Positions 8,634 to 17,321 of a stretch of 64,000 bases of DNA are shown here, piece by piece. The number at the start of each line of letters is the position of its first letter. Position 1 is the first letter of the stretch. The DNA comes from Paenibacillus jilunlii. GTDB taxonomy: Bacteria > Bacillota > Bacilli > Paenibacillales > Paenibacillaceae. The notes under the pieces are model-generated. The model was not told where the DNA came from, searched no databases, and was given only the letters and a program-made list of their open reading frames with translations. The position numbers and the translations under genes are program-made. The stretch covers positions 1-64,000 of the forward strand of contig NZ_FNGM01000003.1 of NCBI RefSeq assembly GCF_900102965.1, given 5' to 3'.

Positions 8634-8670
8634 TGTGATATTTATCATGTTTTATGTGACAAATTTAACA
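8634..8670. promoter_or_regulatory. Possible FNR/Crp-type sites
   Basis: TGTGA-TATTTA-TCATG (8634-8649) and TGTGA-CAAATT-TAACA (8655-8670) resemble the Fnr/Crp consensus TGTGA-N6-TCACA, the first more closely. They lie about 300 bp before the 2-oxoacid oxidoreductase operon, whose enzyme class works best without oxygen. No convincing core promoter was found beside them. The rest of 8608-8969 holds no gene I can support. Confidence 0.3.
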
Positions 8671-8969
8671 TCTTAATTTTTAATTTTATTGCTAAATTAA
8701 GGGTGACATTTGTTCCACCTTTGACTTGGGAAATTCCAGATCGACACACAATGTTCACTCTTTGTCGTTTTTATGGAAGATTATCTTCTATTAAAGTAAC
8801 GCAGCGCTGTCGCGTATAAAGAAATCGATTGAAATCCATAAATTATTGTGATTCCCCAAGCGTGGAAAATGCAAGATTTGTCACTTCGCGGCCTGCGAAA
8901 TCAAGTTACAATCGTTGAAAAAGTCATAAGGATGTTATTCTACTTGACACTTAGAAAGGGGATATGTCG

Positions 8970-9980
8970 GTGGTACAATTACCAATCGTTAACGATCTTG
9001 GATTTTTCGAGATTCGTCTGGAATCTATTGGAGGCTTGGGTGCGAACCTGGCGGGCAAGATGCTCGCGGAAGCGGGAGTGGTCGGTGCAGGGCTGAACGG
9101 TGTCAGTTTCTCGTCTTACGGCTCGGAGAAGAAGGGGTCTGCGGTTAAGGCGCATATCCGTTTCTGTGATCTGAACACGCATATCCGCGATACCTCGCCG
9201 GTAGAACGTCCCCATGTTGTGGGCGTGTTCCATGAAGCGTTGGCTAAGACAGTCAACGTGACCAGCGGTATCCTTGAGCACAGCACTGTGCTGGTGAATT
9301 CGGCCAAGTCGCCCGGGGAGCTGAAAGAGCTGCTGAAGATGAAGGCCGGAACCATTGCCGTGATCGATGCAACCAGCATTGCCCTGAAAGAGAAGAATCG
9401 TGTAAATATGGCGATGCTGGGCGCATTGTTCCGGCTCTGTCCATTTCTTGATACCGAAATCATGAAGGGCGTTATTGAGAAGTCCCTCGGCAAAAAATAT
9501 CCGCAGGCCGTCCAGTCGGCCATTTCGACGTTTGAGCGCGGCTATAATGAAGTGGAATTTATGCAGTTTGAGCTGGCTGCCGGTGACAGCATGCCTGAAT
9601 ATGTCCGTTCCGATATTGGCATTCTGGGTTATGAGACTCAGCCGATCGGCGGCTCGATTATTAATCCGGGCAGCACCTTCCTGAAGAATCTCAGCATTTC
9701 TCGCTCCGGTATGCTCCCGGCGTATGATAACGAAGCTTGCATTCACTGCGCCCAGTGCGATACTGTATGTCCGGATCAGTGCTTTGTATGGGAAGAACGG
9801 ATTGACCGCAAGGGCCGTTCGCAAATGTTCCTGACAGGCATCGATTATCAATATTGCAAGGGCTGCCTGAAATGTGTGGGCGCATGCCCAACCTCGGCGC
9901 TGTCAAGCCAGCGTGAGAAGGAAGGATATGCGGACAGCCACACGGTGCACCATCAATTTAATCTGGTAACCCAGGCTTAA
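8970..9980 (+). CDS. 2-oxoacid:acceptor oxidoreductase, gamma-delta (ferredoxin) subunit
   Basis: A 336-residue fusion of the gamma domain (about 1-185, starting ...FEIRLESIGGLGANLAGKML) with a delta-type 2[4Fe-4S] ferredoxin domain. The two cluster motifs are CIHCAQCDTVCPDQC and CKGCLKCVGACP near residues 255-310. It should pass electrons from the TPP-bound intermediate of the downstream alpha-beta subunit to ferredoxin or flavodoxin. ATG 8964 lies only 2 bases after AAAGGGG, so the in-frame GTG at 8970 (spacing 8) is the better start; the difference is two residues. The partner gene starts 26 bp downstream. The gamma-delta fusion paired with an alpha-beta fusion is a two-gene arrangement of the pyruvate/2-oxoacid:ferredoxin oxidoreductase family. 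Confidence 0.88.
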   Translation: MVQLPIVNDLGFFEIRLESIGGLGANLAGKMLAEAGVVGAGLNGVSFSSYGSEKKGSAVKAHIRFCDLNTHIRDTSPVERPHVVGVFHEALAKTVNVTSGILEHSTVLVNSAKSPGELKELLKMKAGTIAVIDATSIALKEKNRVNMAMLGALFRLCPFLDTEIMKGVIEKSLGKKYPQAVQSAISTFERGYNEVEFMQFELAAGDSMPEYVRSDIGILGYETQPIGGSIINPGSTFLKNLSISRSGMLPAYDNEACIHCAQCDTVCPDQCFVWEERIDRKGRSQMFLTGIDYQYCKGCLKCVGACPTSALSSQREKEGYADSHTVHHQFNLVTQA

Positions 9981-10006
9981 TATTCGGAAGAAAGGTGGAA
10001 TGAATA

Positions 10007-12313
10007 ATGGCTATCGATTATGAAAAAGAAGTAGGCTCTGCCAAAGTGGAGCAGAAATTCCTATATGAATCCGGCAACGAAATGGCTGCTTATGCCGCCC
10101 ATCAGATCAACTATCATGTGATGGGTTATTTCCCCATCTCGCCATCCACTGAGGTTGCCCAGTTCCTGGACACCATGAAAGCCAGCGGACAGCATGACAT
10201 CATGCTTGTTCCTTCGGATGGTGAGCATAGCTCCGCGGGAATCTGTTACGGCGCATCGACTGCGGGCGGACGTGTGTTCAACGCAACCAGCGCCCAGGGC
10301 TATATGTTCATGCTGGAGCAAATGCCTGTACAAGCAGGTACGCGTATGCCTATGGTCATGAACCTGATCTGCCGCTCGATCTCAGGTCCGCTCAACATAC
10401 ACGGCGACCACTCTGACTTATATTTTGCCCTGAATACCGGCTGGCCGATTCTGATGTGCCGGGACCCGCAGTCTGTCTACGACATGAACCTGATGGCCCT
10501 GAAGCTGGCTGAGCACGCGAAGGTCCGCCTTCCGGTCATGGTCGCTTCCGACGGCTACTTCACGTCCCACCAAAAACGCCGTGTCCAGGCTTTTGCCCAC
10601 CGTGAAGATGTTCATAAGTTCGTAGGCGAGCAGCCCCCTGCAGGCTTTACAGATACACTGGACCGCAATAATCCGGTAACCGTTGGCCCGTACATGAACG
10701 AACCTGATTATATCAATAACCGTTACCAGCAATCCGTTGCCATGTACAATGCCGGGGAAGTATTCGAAGAGATTGCCCAAGAGTTTGCCGAGCTGACCGG
10801 ACGCCACTATCCGATGATCGAGCAGTACCGGATGGAGGACGCCGATGTTGCCGTGTTCCTGATGAACTCCGCATCGGAGATCATCAAGGATGTGGTCGAC
10901 CAGCTCCGCCTGCAAGGAATCAAAGCCGGTGCCATCTCCCCGAACATGATCCGTCCATTCCCGCAGAAGCAAATTGCTGAAGCGCTGAAGAATGTGAAGG
11001 CTATTACGGTTGGGGACCGTGCGGATTCGGTCGGCGGACACGGCGGCAATATGGTCAACGAAATCAAGGCAGCGCTGTTCACATATGGCAATACCACTAC
11101 TAAGGTAATCAGCCGTATTTATGGCCTGGGCGGCAAAGACTTCTACGCCGAAGACGGACATCATTTCTTCCAATTGGCAATGGATGCTGTAGCTGCTGAC
11201 CGGGTGGACATTCCGTTTGATTACTACGGCCACAATCCGGGAACGCCGGAGAATGCGCCTAAGCGTCTGCTGAAGCCGATGGATTTTGAATCCCTCAAGA
11301 CAGGTCTCATCACCGTGAAGCAGAATGAAGAGACCGGCAAGCTTAGTGTGAAGGTTCCGCCCGTCCGCAGCCTGATGAAGAAACCGAGACGCTTGTCCCC
11401 GGGACATGGCGCATGTCCTGGCTGCGGTATTTTTTCCGGCCTGGAGCTCTTCTTCAAGGGTATCGAAGGGGATATTGTGGCCCTGTACCACACTGGCTGC
11501 GCGATGGTTACGACTACCGGCTACCCTTATTCGGCACATAAATCGACGTTCATCCATAACCTGTTCCAGAACGGTGCAGCTACGCTGTCCGGTGTCGTGG
11601 AAATGTTCTGGGAACGCAAACGCCGCGGTGAACTGGATGGACTTGGCCTGAAGGAAGACTTTACCTTTGTCATGGTTACTGGTGACGGCGGAATGGATAT
11701 TGGTATGGGCCCGGCCATCGGCGCAGCACTGCGCGGCCACAAGATGATTATTGTAGAGTACGACAACGAAGGATATATGAATACAGGGGCTCAGCAGTCA
11801 TACTCCACACCGCTCGGCCACCGTACTTCAACCTCAAGCATCGGCAAAACACAGCAGGGTAAGGTCACCCAGCATAAGGATACGGCGCAGATCATGGCCG
11901 CGACCAATATCCCTTACGTGTTCACCGGCTGTGAGGCTTATCCGCAGGATTTGCTCAAAAAGGCCGCCAAAGCCCAGTGGTATGCCCAAAATGAAGGACT
12001 GGTCTACGGCAAGATTCTCATTGCATGCCCGCTTAACTGGATGAGCGAAGACAAAGACGGTACGGATATTGTATCGCTGGCGGTAGAATCCTGTTTCTTC
12101 CCGCTGTATGAAGTAGAGCAGGGGACGACAACGATTACGTACAACCCTGAAGACAAGGACAAACGTGTAGAAGTTTCTGCATGGCTGAAAACGATGGGCA
12201 AAACCCGCCATCTGCTCAAGCCGGAGAACGAACCTGCACTGCGTGCTTTCGAAAGTGAAGTACAGCGCCGCTGGACCCGTCTCAAAGCCAAACACGAGCA
12301 TCCGGATTTGTAG
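10007..12313 (+). CDS. 2-oxoacid:acceptor oxidoreductase, alpha-beta fusion
   Basis: A 768-residue catalytic subunit. The N-terminal pyrimidine-binding alpha domain has YFPISPSTE near 42-50 and LICRSISGPLNIHGDHSD near 122-140. An alpha domain II/III region follows, and from about residue 465 comes the TPP-binding beta domain with the cluster region GHGACPGCG. The TPP motif GDGGMDIGMGPAIG...YDNEGYMNTG lies at about 558-590. The reaction is oxidative decarboxylation of a 2-oxoacid to acyl-CoA with reduction of ferredoxin. The exact substrate (pyruvate, 2-oxoglutarate or branched 2-oxoacids) is not readable from sequence. It is co-transcribed with the gamma-delta gene upstream and followed by a terminator. 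The RBS GAAAGGTGG is good. Confidence 0.9.
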   Translation: MAIDYEKEVGSAKVEQKFLYESGNEMAAYAAHQINYHVMGYFPISPSTEVAQFLDTMKASGQHDIMLVPSDGEHSSAGICYGASTAGGRVFNATSAQGYMFMLEQMPVQAGTRMPMVMNLICRSISGPLNIHGDHSDLYFALNTGWPILMCRDPQSVYDMNLMALKLAEHAKVRLPVMVASDGYFTSHQKRRVQAFAHREDVHKFVGEQPPAGFTDTLDRNNPVTVGPYMNEPDYINNRYQQSVAMYNAGEVFEEIAQEFAELTGRHYPMIEQYRMEDADVAVFLMNSASEIIKDVVDQLRLQGIKAGAISPNMIRPFPQKQIAEALKNVKAITVGDRADSVGGHGGNMVNEIKAALFTYGNTTTKVISRIYGLGGKDFYAEDGHHFFQLAMDAVAADRVDIPFDYYGHNPGTPENAPKRLLKPMDFESLKTGLITVKQNEETGKLSVKVPPVRSLMKKPRRLSPGHGACPGCGIFSGLELFFKGIEGDIVALYHTGCAMVTTTGYPYSAHKSTFIHNLFQNGAATLSGVVEMFWERKRRGELDGLGLKEDFTFVMVTGDGGMDIGMGPAIGAALRGHKMIIVEYDNEGYMNTGAQQSYSTPLGHRTSTSSIGKTQQGKVTQHKDTAQIMAATNIPYVFTGCEAYPQDLLKKAAKAQWYAQNEGLVYGKILIACPLNWMSEDKDGTDIVSLAVESCFFPLYEVEQGTTTITYNPEDKDKRVEVSAWLKTMGKTRHLLKPENEPALRAFESEVQRRWTRLKAKHEHPDL

Positions 12314-12348
12314 GACTTATAATATCTGCACTTATTTATAAATATGAT

Positions 12349-12380
12349 GCCTGGCAGGATTCACCTGCCGGGCTTATTTA
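12349..12380 (+). terminator. Terminator after 2-oxoacid oxidoreductase operon
   Basis: GCCTGGCAGG (12349-12358), loop ATTCA, CCTGCCGGGC (12364-12373), then TTATTTAT. Confidence 0.7.
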
Positions 12381-12403
12381 TATCCTCAGGGAATAAAAAA
12401 ACC

Positions 12404-12440
12404 ATTTATTAAAATGCTTTTATAAAGTAATATAATAAAT
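12404..12440 (+). promoter_or_regulatory. Promoter/operator of ROK operon
   Basis: The inverted repeat ATTTATTA (12404-12411) and TAATAAAT (12433-12440) spans a promoter whose -10 TATAAT is at 12431-12436. The -35 is weak. AT-rich inverted repeats of this type are typical ROK/XylR operators, so autoregulation is likely. Confidence 0.5.
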
Positions 12441-12453
12441 GAGGTGAGAGCAG

Positions 12454-13482
12454 ATGAAGAACATCGGAGGCAATGCTCTGGTGATCAAGGAAGTGAATAT
12501 CAACCTGGTGCGGCGCATCCTGAAGGAACGCAAACAGGCTACCAAACGGCAGATCGCCGAGGACACGGGACTCAGCGTTGTTACCGCCGGCTCGGTGCTT
12601 GAGGTGCTGGTCCGGCAGAATGAGGTGCTGGCGGCGGGGCAGATTTCATCCAGCGGGGGAAGACCTGCCCAGCAATACATATACAATGATGAGCATGCTT
12701 TGGCGCTGATCCTGTTCCCTTTTGAAGAGGGCGGGGGCATCTGTATCCACTGTACGGTGGTTACCCTATTTGGGCGCTGTCTGTATGAAGCTAACCGGCC
12801 TGTAGAGCAGGTGGATTTGGTCTGCTTCGAAGTCATTATTGATGAATTGCTTAACCGGTATCCTGCTATACAGGCGATCGGCTTCGGATTGCCCGGCGCA
12901 GAAGCGGGGGGGAGGCTGGTGTTATCTGATTATGAGGCCCTGCGCGGTATTCCTGTGGCGGAGCATTTCAGGGAACGCTGCCGGAAGCGGGTCATTATCG
13001 AAAATGATGTGAATGCGGCAGCGATTGGCTACTATAGCCGAACGGGGAGGGCAGCGGCGGCTTCGGCGGTGTATTTATATTTTCCTGACCGTTTTCCTCC
13101 AGGGGCCGGGATTATTATTAACGGCAAGCTTCATAGAGGGAGAAGCGGTTTTGCCGGTGAGGTAGCCAATATCCCTTTGGGTATTTCCTGGAGCGGCAGC
13201 GAGTGGCAGTCTTCACCAGCGGGGATGATGGAAGCAATCGCCAGACTGACGGCTACAGTCAGCAGCGTGCTGAACCCGGACGCTGTTGTGCTGTACGGCA
13301 GCTTTTTGCAAGTGGACCATCTTAGCGGCATTAAGGAGCAATGTGCGGGGCTGCTGCCGCCCGGTGCGGCTCCGCAGATTGTGCTAAGCACGGATTTTGC
13401 CGCGGATTATTTGGATGGCATGATTGTTTCAACGCTCGCAACCCTGGAAACGGGGCTGCAATTGACCAAATTTGAAGCATAG
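12454..13482 (+). CDS. ROK-family transcriptional regulator
   Basis: A 342-residue NagC/XylR-type regulator. Residues 10-65 form the winged helix-turn-helix (RRILKERKQATKRQIAEDTGLSV...). The ROK ATPase-fold domain follows, with IENDVNAAAIGYY and the glycine-rich sugar-binding segment GAGIIINGKLHRG-RSGFAGEV near 210-235. The usual C-terminal CxCGxxGC zinc motif is absent, so ligand binding may differ from zinc-type ROK proteins. It precedes an MFS carrier by 13 bp and a DUF1349 gene, so it probably controls uptake of the carrier's substrate, likely a sugar. GAGGTGAG lies upstream of ATG 12454. Confidence 0.88.
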   Translation: MKNIGGNALVIKEVNINLVRRILKERKQATKRQIAEDTGLSVVTAGSVLEVLVRQNEVLAAGQISSSGGRPAQQYIYNDEHALALILFPFEEGGGICIHCTVVTLFGRCLYEANRPVEQVDLVCFEVIIDELLNRYPAIQAIGFGLPGAEAGGRLVLSDYEALRGIPVAEHFRERCRKRVIIENDVNAAAIGYYSRTGRAAAASAVYLYFPDRFPPGAGIIINGKLHRGRSGFAGEVANIPLGISWSGSEWQSSPAGMMEAIARLTATVSSVLNPDAVVLYGSFLQVDHLSGIKEQCAGLLPPGAAPQIVLSTDFAADYLDGMIVSTLATLETGLQLTKFEA

Positions 13483-13495
13483 GTGGTAGACATTT

Positions 13496-14695
13496 ATGGC
13501 TACGGTTTTTCTGATTATTATTTATTTGGCTTTTATCAGCCTTGGGTTGCCGGATTCCATGATTGGAGCGGCCTGGCCGATGATGCGCCCTGATTTCGGG
13601 GCACCGGTGGATGCGGCGGGGCTGCTCTCCATGATTGTGGTTGCAGGTACAATCGTCTCCAGCCTGGCTAGCAGTGCGGTGCTGAATAAGCTGGGGACGG
13701 GGAAGGTTACTTTTATCAGCGTTGCCGTTACGGCAGTTGCTTTGCTGGGCTTTTCATATTCGCCTTCGATTCTCTGGCTGGCCGTGCTCAGCTTTCCGCT
13801 CGGACTCGGTGCAGGCTCTATTGATGCCGGGTTGAACAACTATGTGGCTACTCACTACAAAGCCCACCATATGAGCTGGCTTCACTGCTTCTGGGGGGTA
13901 GGCGCTATGCTGGGCCCGATAATTATGTCACGTTATATTGCTGCAGGTGAATCCTGGCGGCACGGTTTTTTGACAGTCAGTCTGATTCAGTTCGCTCTGG
14001 TTGTACTGTTGTTCATTGCGCTGCCGCTCTGGAAGCGGGCCGAACCTGCAGATCAGGCGCCGGACGGGCAAATTCAGCAGGAGATTATTTCGCCGCAGGT
14101 TCCGGGGACAGGGGTGCTGCGTATGAAGGGCGTGAAGCTGGCCTTGACTACCTTTCTTTTTTATTGCGGGGTAGAGGCAACGCTTGGGCTCTGGGGCAGC
14201 AGCTTTCTGGTCAATGTAAAAGAGCTGTCTGCGGCAACCGCTGCCGGCTGGGTATCGCTCTATTACGGGGGGATTACCTTAGGGCGATTTGTCACCGGTT
14301 TTGTCACCTTCCGTTTTAATAACCGCCAGCTGATCCGTACCGGCATATTAGTCTCTCTATTGGGGGCGCTGCTGCTGGTCCTGCCGCTGCCGGCTATATT
14401 CTCTTTATTCGGGTTTATTCTTGTAGGCCTTGGCTCTGCCCCCATCTTTCCGTGTATGCTGCATGAGACGCCCGCCCGCTTCGGCAAAGAGCATTCCCAG
14501 AAAATCATGGGCTATCAGATGGCTATGGCCTATACCGGAGGTGCTTTTCTGCCTCCTATGCTAGGATGGATTGCTGCGCGCAGCTCGTTTATGATTCTTC
14601 CGTATATGCTGGTGGGATATATAATTGTAATGCTGATAAGCTCTGAGAAAATTAACGCGGTAATGAAGAAGCGGAAAGAAGAGGTGTCCATGTGA
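13496..14695 (+). CDS. MFS transporter
   Basis: A 399-residue polytopic membrane protein with about 12 hydrophobic segments and the MFS-like loop around FLTVSLIQF and the central charged linker (residues 180-205). Overall it resembles the FucP/sugar-type branch (FISLGLPDSMIGAAWP at the start, SWLHCFWGVGAMLGP in TM4-5). It probably imports a carbohydrate, judged from the ROK regulator upstream and the DUF1349 protein downstream. AGGTGG precedes ATG 13496. It overlaps the next gene (TGATG at 14693-14697), so coupling is likely. The substrate is unknown. Confidence 0.85.
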   Translation: MATVFLIIIYLAFISLGLPDSMIGAAWPMMRPDFGAPVDAAGLLSMIVVAGTIVSSLASSAVLNKLGTGKVTFISVAVTAVALLGFSYSPSILWLAVLSFPLGLGAGSIDAGLNNYVATHYKAHHMSWLHCFWGVGAMLGPIIMSRYIAAGESWRHGFLTVSLIQFALVVLLFIALPLWKRAEPADQAPDGQIQQEIISPQVPGTGVLRMKGVKLALTTFLFYCGVEATLGLWGSSFLVNVKELSAATAAGWVSLYYGGITLGRFVTGFVTFRFNNRQLIRTGILVSLLGALLLVLPLPAIFSLFGFILVGLGSAPIFPCMLHETPARFGKEHSQKIMGYQMAMAYTGGAFLPPMLGWIAARSSFMILPYMLVGYIIVMLISSEKINAVMKKRKEEVSM

Positions 14696-15294
14696 TGAAA
14701 ACTGTGGATTGGCAAAGTGGAGTCTGGAGCAATGAGCCGGTCTCCGCAAAGGTTCGGGATGGAGCCTTCATTGTAGAAGCGGCGGAAGGCAGCGATTATT
14801 GGGAACAAACGATGTACGGCTTCCAGCATGACAACGGGCACGCACTGCTGGCATCCTGGGAGGACAGTGACGCAGTGGAGGTTAGCTTTTCGCTGCAGGG
14901 GTTCACAGAGCTGTATGACCAGGCGGGGATTATGCTGTGGCATAGCAGCACGGAATGGATCAAAGCCGGTATTGAGCTGAATGACGGTGTACCGCATATC
15001 GGTGCAGTGGTAACAGACGGATATTCCGACTGGTCGCTGTCACCTGTACCGGAATGGTCGGGCGGGGTGGTCACCATCCGGGCTTCCCGGTTGAATGATG
15101 CAGTGGTGATCAGAGCCAGAACGGAGAATCATCCATGGCGTACGATCCGGGTGGCGCGGTTTCCGTATGAGACAGGGAAAAAGGCAGGTCCGTTCGTCTG
15201 CGCACCTACCCGTGCCGGACTGCAGGTCACGTTCACACGCTGGGTAAATACGGCACCTGATAAGGACATCCATGTTGATCCTCCAATGGTCTGA
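14695..15294 (+). CDS. DUF1349 (concanavalin-like fold) protein
   Basis: A 199-residue soluble protein without signal peptide. It matches the DUF1349/YwpA-type jelly-roll family: an N-terminal segment with SDYWEQTMYGF, then YDQAGIMLW, EWIKAGIELNDG and a DWS-containing segment, and the C-terminal FVCAPTRAGLQVTF. The fold resembles concanavalin A-like lectin/glucanase domains, so sugar binding or hydrolysis is plausible but unproven. It starts at ATG 14695, overlapping the MFS stop, with GAGGTG 8 bases upstream. It is the last gene of the ROK-MFS operon. Confidence 0.8.
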   Translation: MKTVDWQSGVWSNEPVSAKVRDGAFIVEAAEGSDYWEQTMYGFQHDNGHALLASWEDSDAVEVSFSLQGFTELYDQAGIMLWHSSTEWIKAGIELNDGVPHIGAVVTDGYSDWSLSPVPEWSGGVVTIRASRLNDAVVIRARTENHPWRTIRVARFPYETGKKAGPFVCAPTRAGLQVTFTRWVNTAPDKDIHVDPPMV

Positions 15295-15420
15295 GCTTGT
15301 CCGGCGTATACATCCCTGACCTGGTCACCCGGCTGATCACAAAACCTTAGCCAGCTCAAGGATTGATCTTTGCGCCTTCCTTAGGTATATTTTTGTTAAT
15401 TTAGCCAAGCGGTTAACCGC

Positions 15421-15468
15421 AGGCCGGTATCAGCATCCGCAGGAAGGGAGCTGTTCCGGCCTTTTTTT
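15421..15468 (+). terminator. Terminator of ROK-MFS-DUF1349 operon
   Basis: AGGCCGG (15421-15427) pairs with CCGGCCT (15456-15462), followed by a run of T. Confidence 0.75.
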
Positions 15469-16285
15469 AAAATAAAGTCCAATTTCCTTTTTTTCGGGCG
15501 TGTTTTTCAGCACGTGAGAGCAGATAACGTGTGCAGAAGACAAGCAAGATACTGCCTGCCAGCAGGATAAGGAATGCCCGCCACCAGCCGGCGCCGATAT
15601 GGCCGTATAAGGCTCCGCGCACCAGAATCAGGCTGTAGGTGACCGGAAACAGCGCGGACAGCCCGGTCGCCCAGACCGGGAATACGGCAGGAGGAATGCG
15701 AACCCCGCCGAACAGCTCCATGGGTGTCTGGAATATGTAGTATAGAAACGAAGACTCCCGCGAGAACAGCGAAACTGCGCACAGCAGCGCGCCCCAGATG
15801 ACTGCCGCTGCCATAATCAGCAGCAGGGCAGGAATCAGGGCGGCCCAATTCACGGTAGAAGCATCAGAGACGAACAGGAAGGTCAGCAGCGAAAAGACTG
15901 CAAACATCCAGATTCCATGAAACAGTGAATATAGGGAACGTCCGTACAGAAAAGCCATTTTGGGCGCAGGTGTCAGAAAGACAGCTTCCACCGTGCCGCC
16001 CTTGCGTTCCAGCTCGAACAGCCAGGCCGCCTCGACTACTGTCCAGAACAGCTGAAATACCAGATAGCCGCTCAGCAGAAACAGAGGGATTCGCTCATCG
16101 GGAATGATCCGGGAGAGGACAGAGCCGGCTCCGCTGCGGTACGGCTTCATGGTGAAATAGGAGGTCAGGAAGCCGAGCGCGGGCCACAGCAGCAGAGAAA
16201 AGAAAACAAACTTGCCCCTGGAGCGGTTACGGTGCTGTTTGGAGAGCTCTGCTAAAGTGGTGGACCATAACCTTTCTATATTCAT
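15467..16285 (-). CDS. ABC-2 type transporter permease
   Basis: A 272-residue integral membrane protein with six predicted membrane segments of the ABC-2/DrrB type (FVFFSLLLWPALGFLTSY at the start; FPVTYSLILVRGALYG near the end). It is the third gene of a minus-strand exporter operon and overlaps the ATPase gene by ATGA at 16282-16285. The ATG at 16285 is preceded by GGAAGGAAGG. With the second permease (17322-18125) it probably forms a heterodimeric channel. The substrate is unknown; such systems export drugs, peptides or polysaccharide precursors. Confidence 0.85.
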   Translation of the reverse strand: MNIERLWSTTLAELSKQHRNRSRGKFVFFSLLLWPALGFLTSYFTMKPYRSGAGSVLSRIIPDERIPLFLLSGYLVFQLFWTVVEAAWLFELERKGGTVEAVFLTPAPKMAFLYGRSLYSLFHGIWMFAVFSLLTFLFVSDASTVNWAALIPALLLIMAAAVIWGALLCAVSLFSRESSFLYYIFQTPMELFGGVRIPPAVFPVWATGLSALFPVTYSLILVRGALYGHIGAGWWRAFLILLAGSILLVFCTRYLLSRAEKHARKKGNWTLF

Positions 16286-17307
16286 GATACCCTTCCTTCC
16301 GAGAGCAGAATAATCGCATCCTCCAGATTGGGCTTGTCGCAAGTGAAGCCGTTAATCCGAAGTCCGTATTGCATCGTCCAGGGAAGAAGCTCAGTAATCA
16401 GCATGTCGGCAGAAGTGGACCGCACAGAGATCCGGTAAGATTCTTCTGACCGGCTGGCGGAATTTCCATCACTGTCCTTGACACCGCCGATCAGCTCTGC
16501 AGGATGCCCCAGCTTGCCAAGGTGCTCCTGCAGCAGCGGCCGCAGTGCCTCATCCCATCCGCTAACCTGCAGATGGGCAGTCTGCAGCCCTGCAACCTGC
16601 CTGACGATCGCGTCAGGCTTGTCACACAGCAGCAGCCTGCCGCGGTTCAGCACGTAGACCCGGTCACACAGCTCTTCAACCTCCTGAAGATAATGGCTGG
16701 TCAGCAGGATGCCTTTCCCATGCTCTTTGGCGAGGCTGCGCACAGTGCTGCGAAGCTGTCTGGCAATCGGTGCATCCAGACCCAGTGTAGGTTCATCCAA
16801 AAATAAATACTCCGGATCATTGATCAGGCCGCGGGCAATTTGCAGGCGCTGCTTCATTCCTTTGGAATATTGCTCCACAGGCTGATCTGCCGCTGCCGTG
16901 AGTCCCACTTCAGCCAGCAGCAAGTCGCTCAGGCTGCGGATCTTTGCAGTATTCAGCCCGTAGAGCCGGCCGAAATACTGCAGATTTTCCCGGCCGGTGA
17001 GCCTCCAGTACAGCATGCGCTCGCCACCGGCAATCATGTTGACTTTTTGCTGCACAGAGCGGCGGTTGTCTGCCATGGGCATTCCGTCGATCTCAATGCT
17101 CCCTGAGGTGGGGTCAAGCAGAGTGGACAGCATGCGGATGGTTGTGGTTTTGCCGGCGCCGTTCAGGCCCAGCAGACCCACAATCTCACCTTTGGCGATG
17201 CTCAGTGTCAGGGATTGGACGGCGGTCACGGTCCGGGTCTCCGCACGGAAGAGTCCGAGCCTGTTTTTGGTTTCATATATTTTGGTCACTTCATTCATTT
17301 GGATCAT
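16282..17307 (-). CDS. ABC transporter ATP-binding protein, DrrA type
   Basis: A 341-residue ATPase with Walker A GLNGAGKTTT, signature YSKGMKQRL, Walker B YLFLDEPTLGLD and switch LLTSHYL. A C-terminal domain of about 100 residues is typical of DrrA/NodI-like subunits. It powers the two flanking ABC-2 permeases. Three ATGs compete at 17325, 17316 and 17307. AAAGGAAT lies 9 bases before 17307, whereas 17325 overlaps the upstream stop (ATGA) and could be used by coupled translation. Confidence 0.88.
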   Translation of the reverse strand: MIQMNEVTKIYETKNRLGLFRAETRTVTAVQSLTLSIAKGEIVGLLGLNGAGKTTTIRMLSTLLDPTSGSIEIDGMPMADNRRSVQQKVNMIAGGERMLYWRLTGRENLQYFGRLYGLNTAKIRSLSDLLLAEVGLTAAADQPVEQYSKGMKQRLQIARGLINDPEYLFLDEPTLGLDAPIARQLRSTVRSLAKEHGKGILLTSHYLQEVEELCDRVYVLNRGRLLLCDKPDAIVRQVAGLQTAHLQVSGWDEALRPLLQEHLGKLGHPAELIGGVKDSDGNSASRSEESYRISVRSTSADMLITELLPWTMQYGLRINGFTCDKPNLEDAIILLSEGRVS

Positions 17308-17321
17308 GTTTCTCATTCCTT

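Noticed and set aside
8622-8819. 65-residue ORF after the GH8 gene
   Set aside because: No ribosome binding site, AT-rich non-coding composition, overlaps possible regulatory sites.
10418-11740. 440-residue ORF antisense to the oxidoreductase alpha-beta gene
   Set aside because: Shadow frame produced by G/C-ending codons of the real gene.
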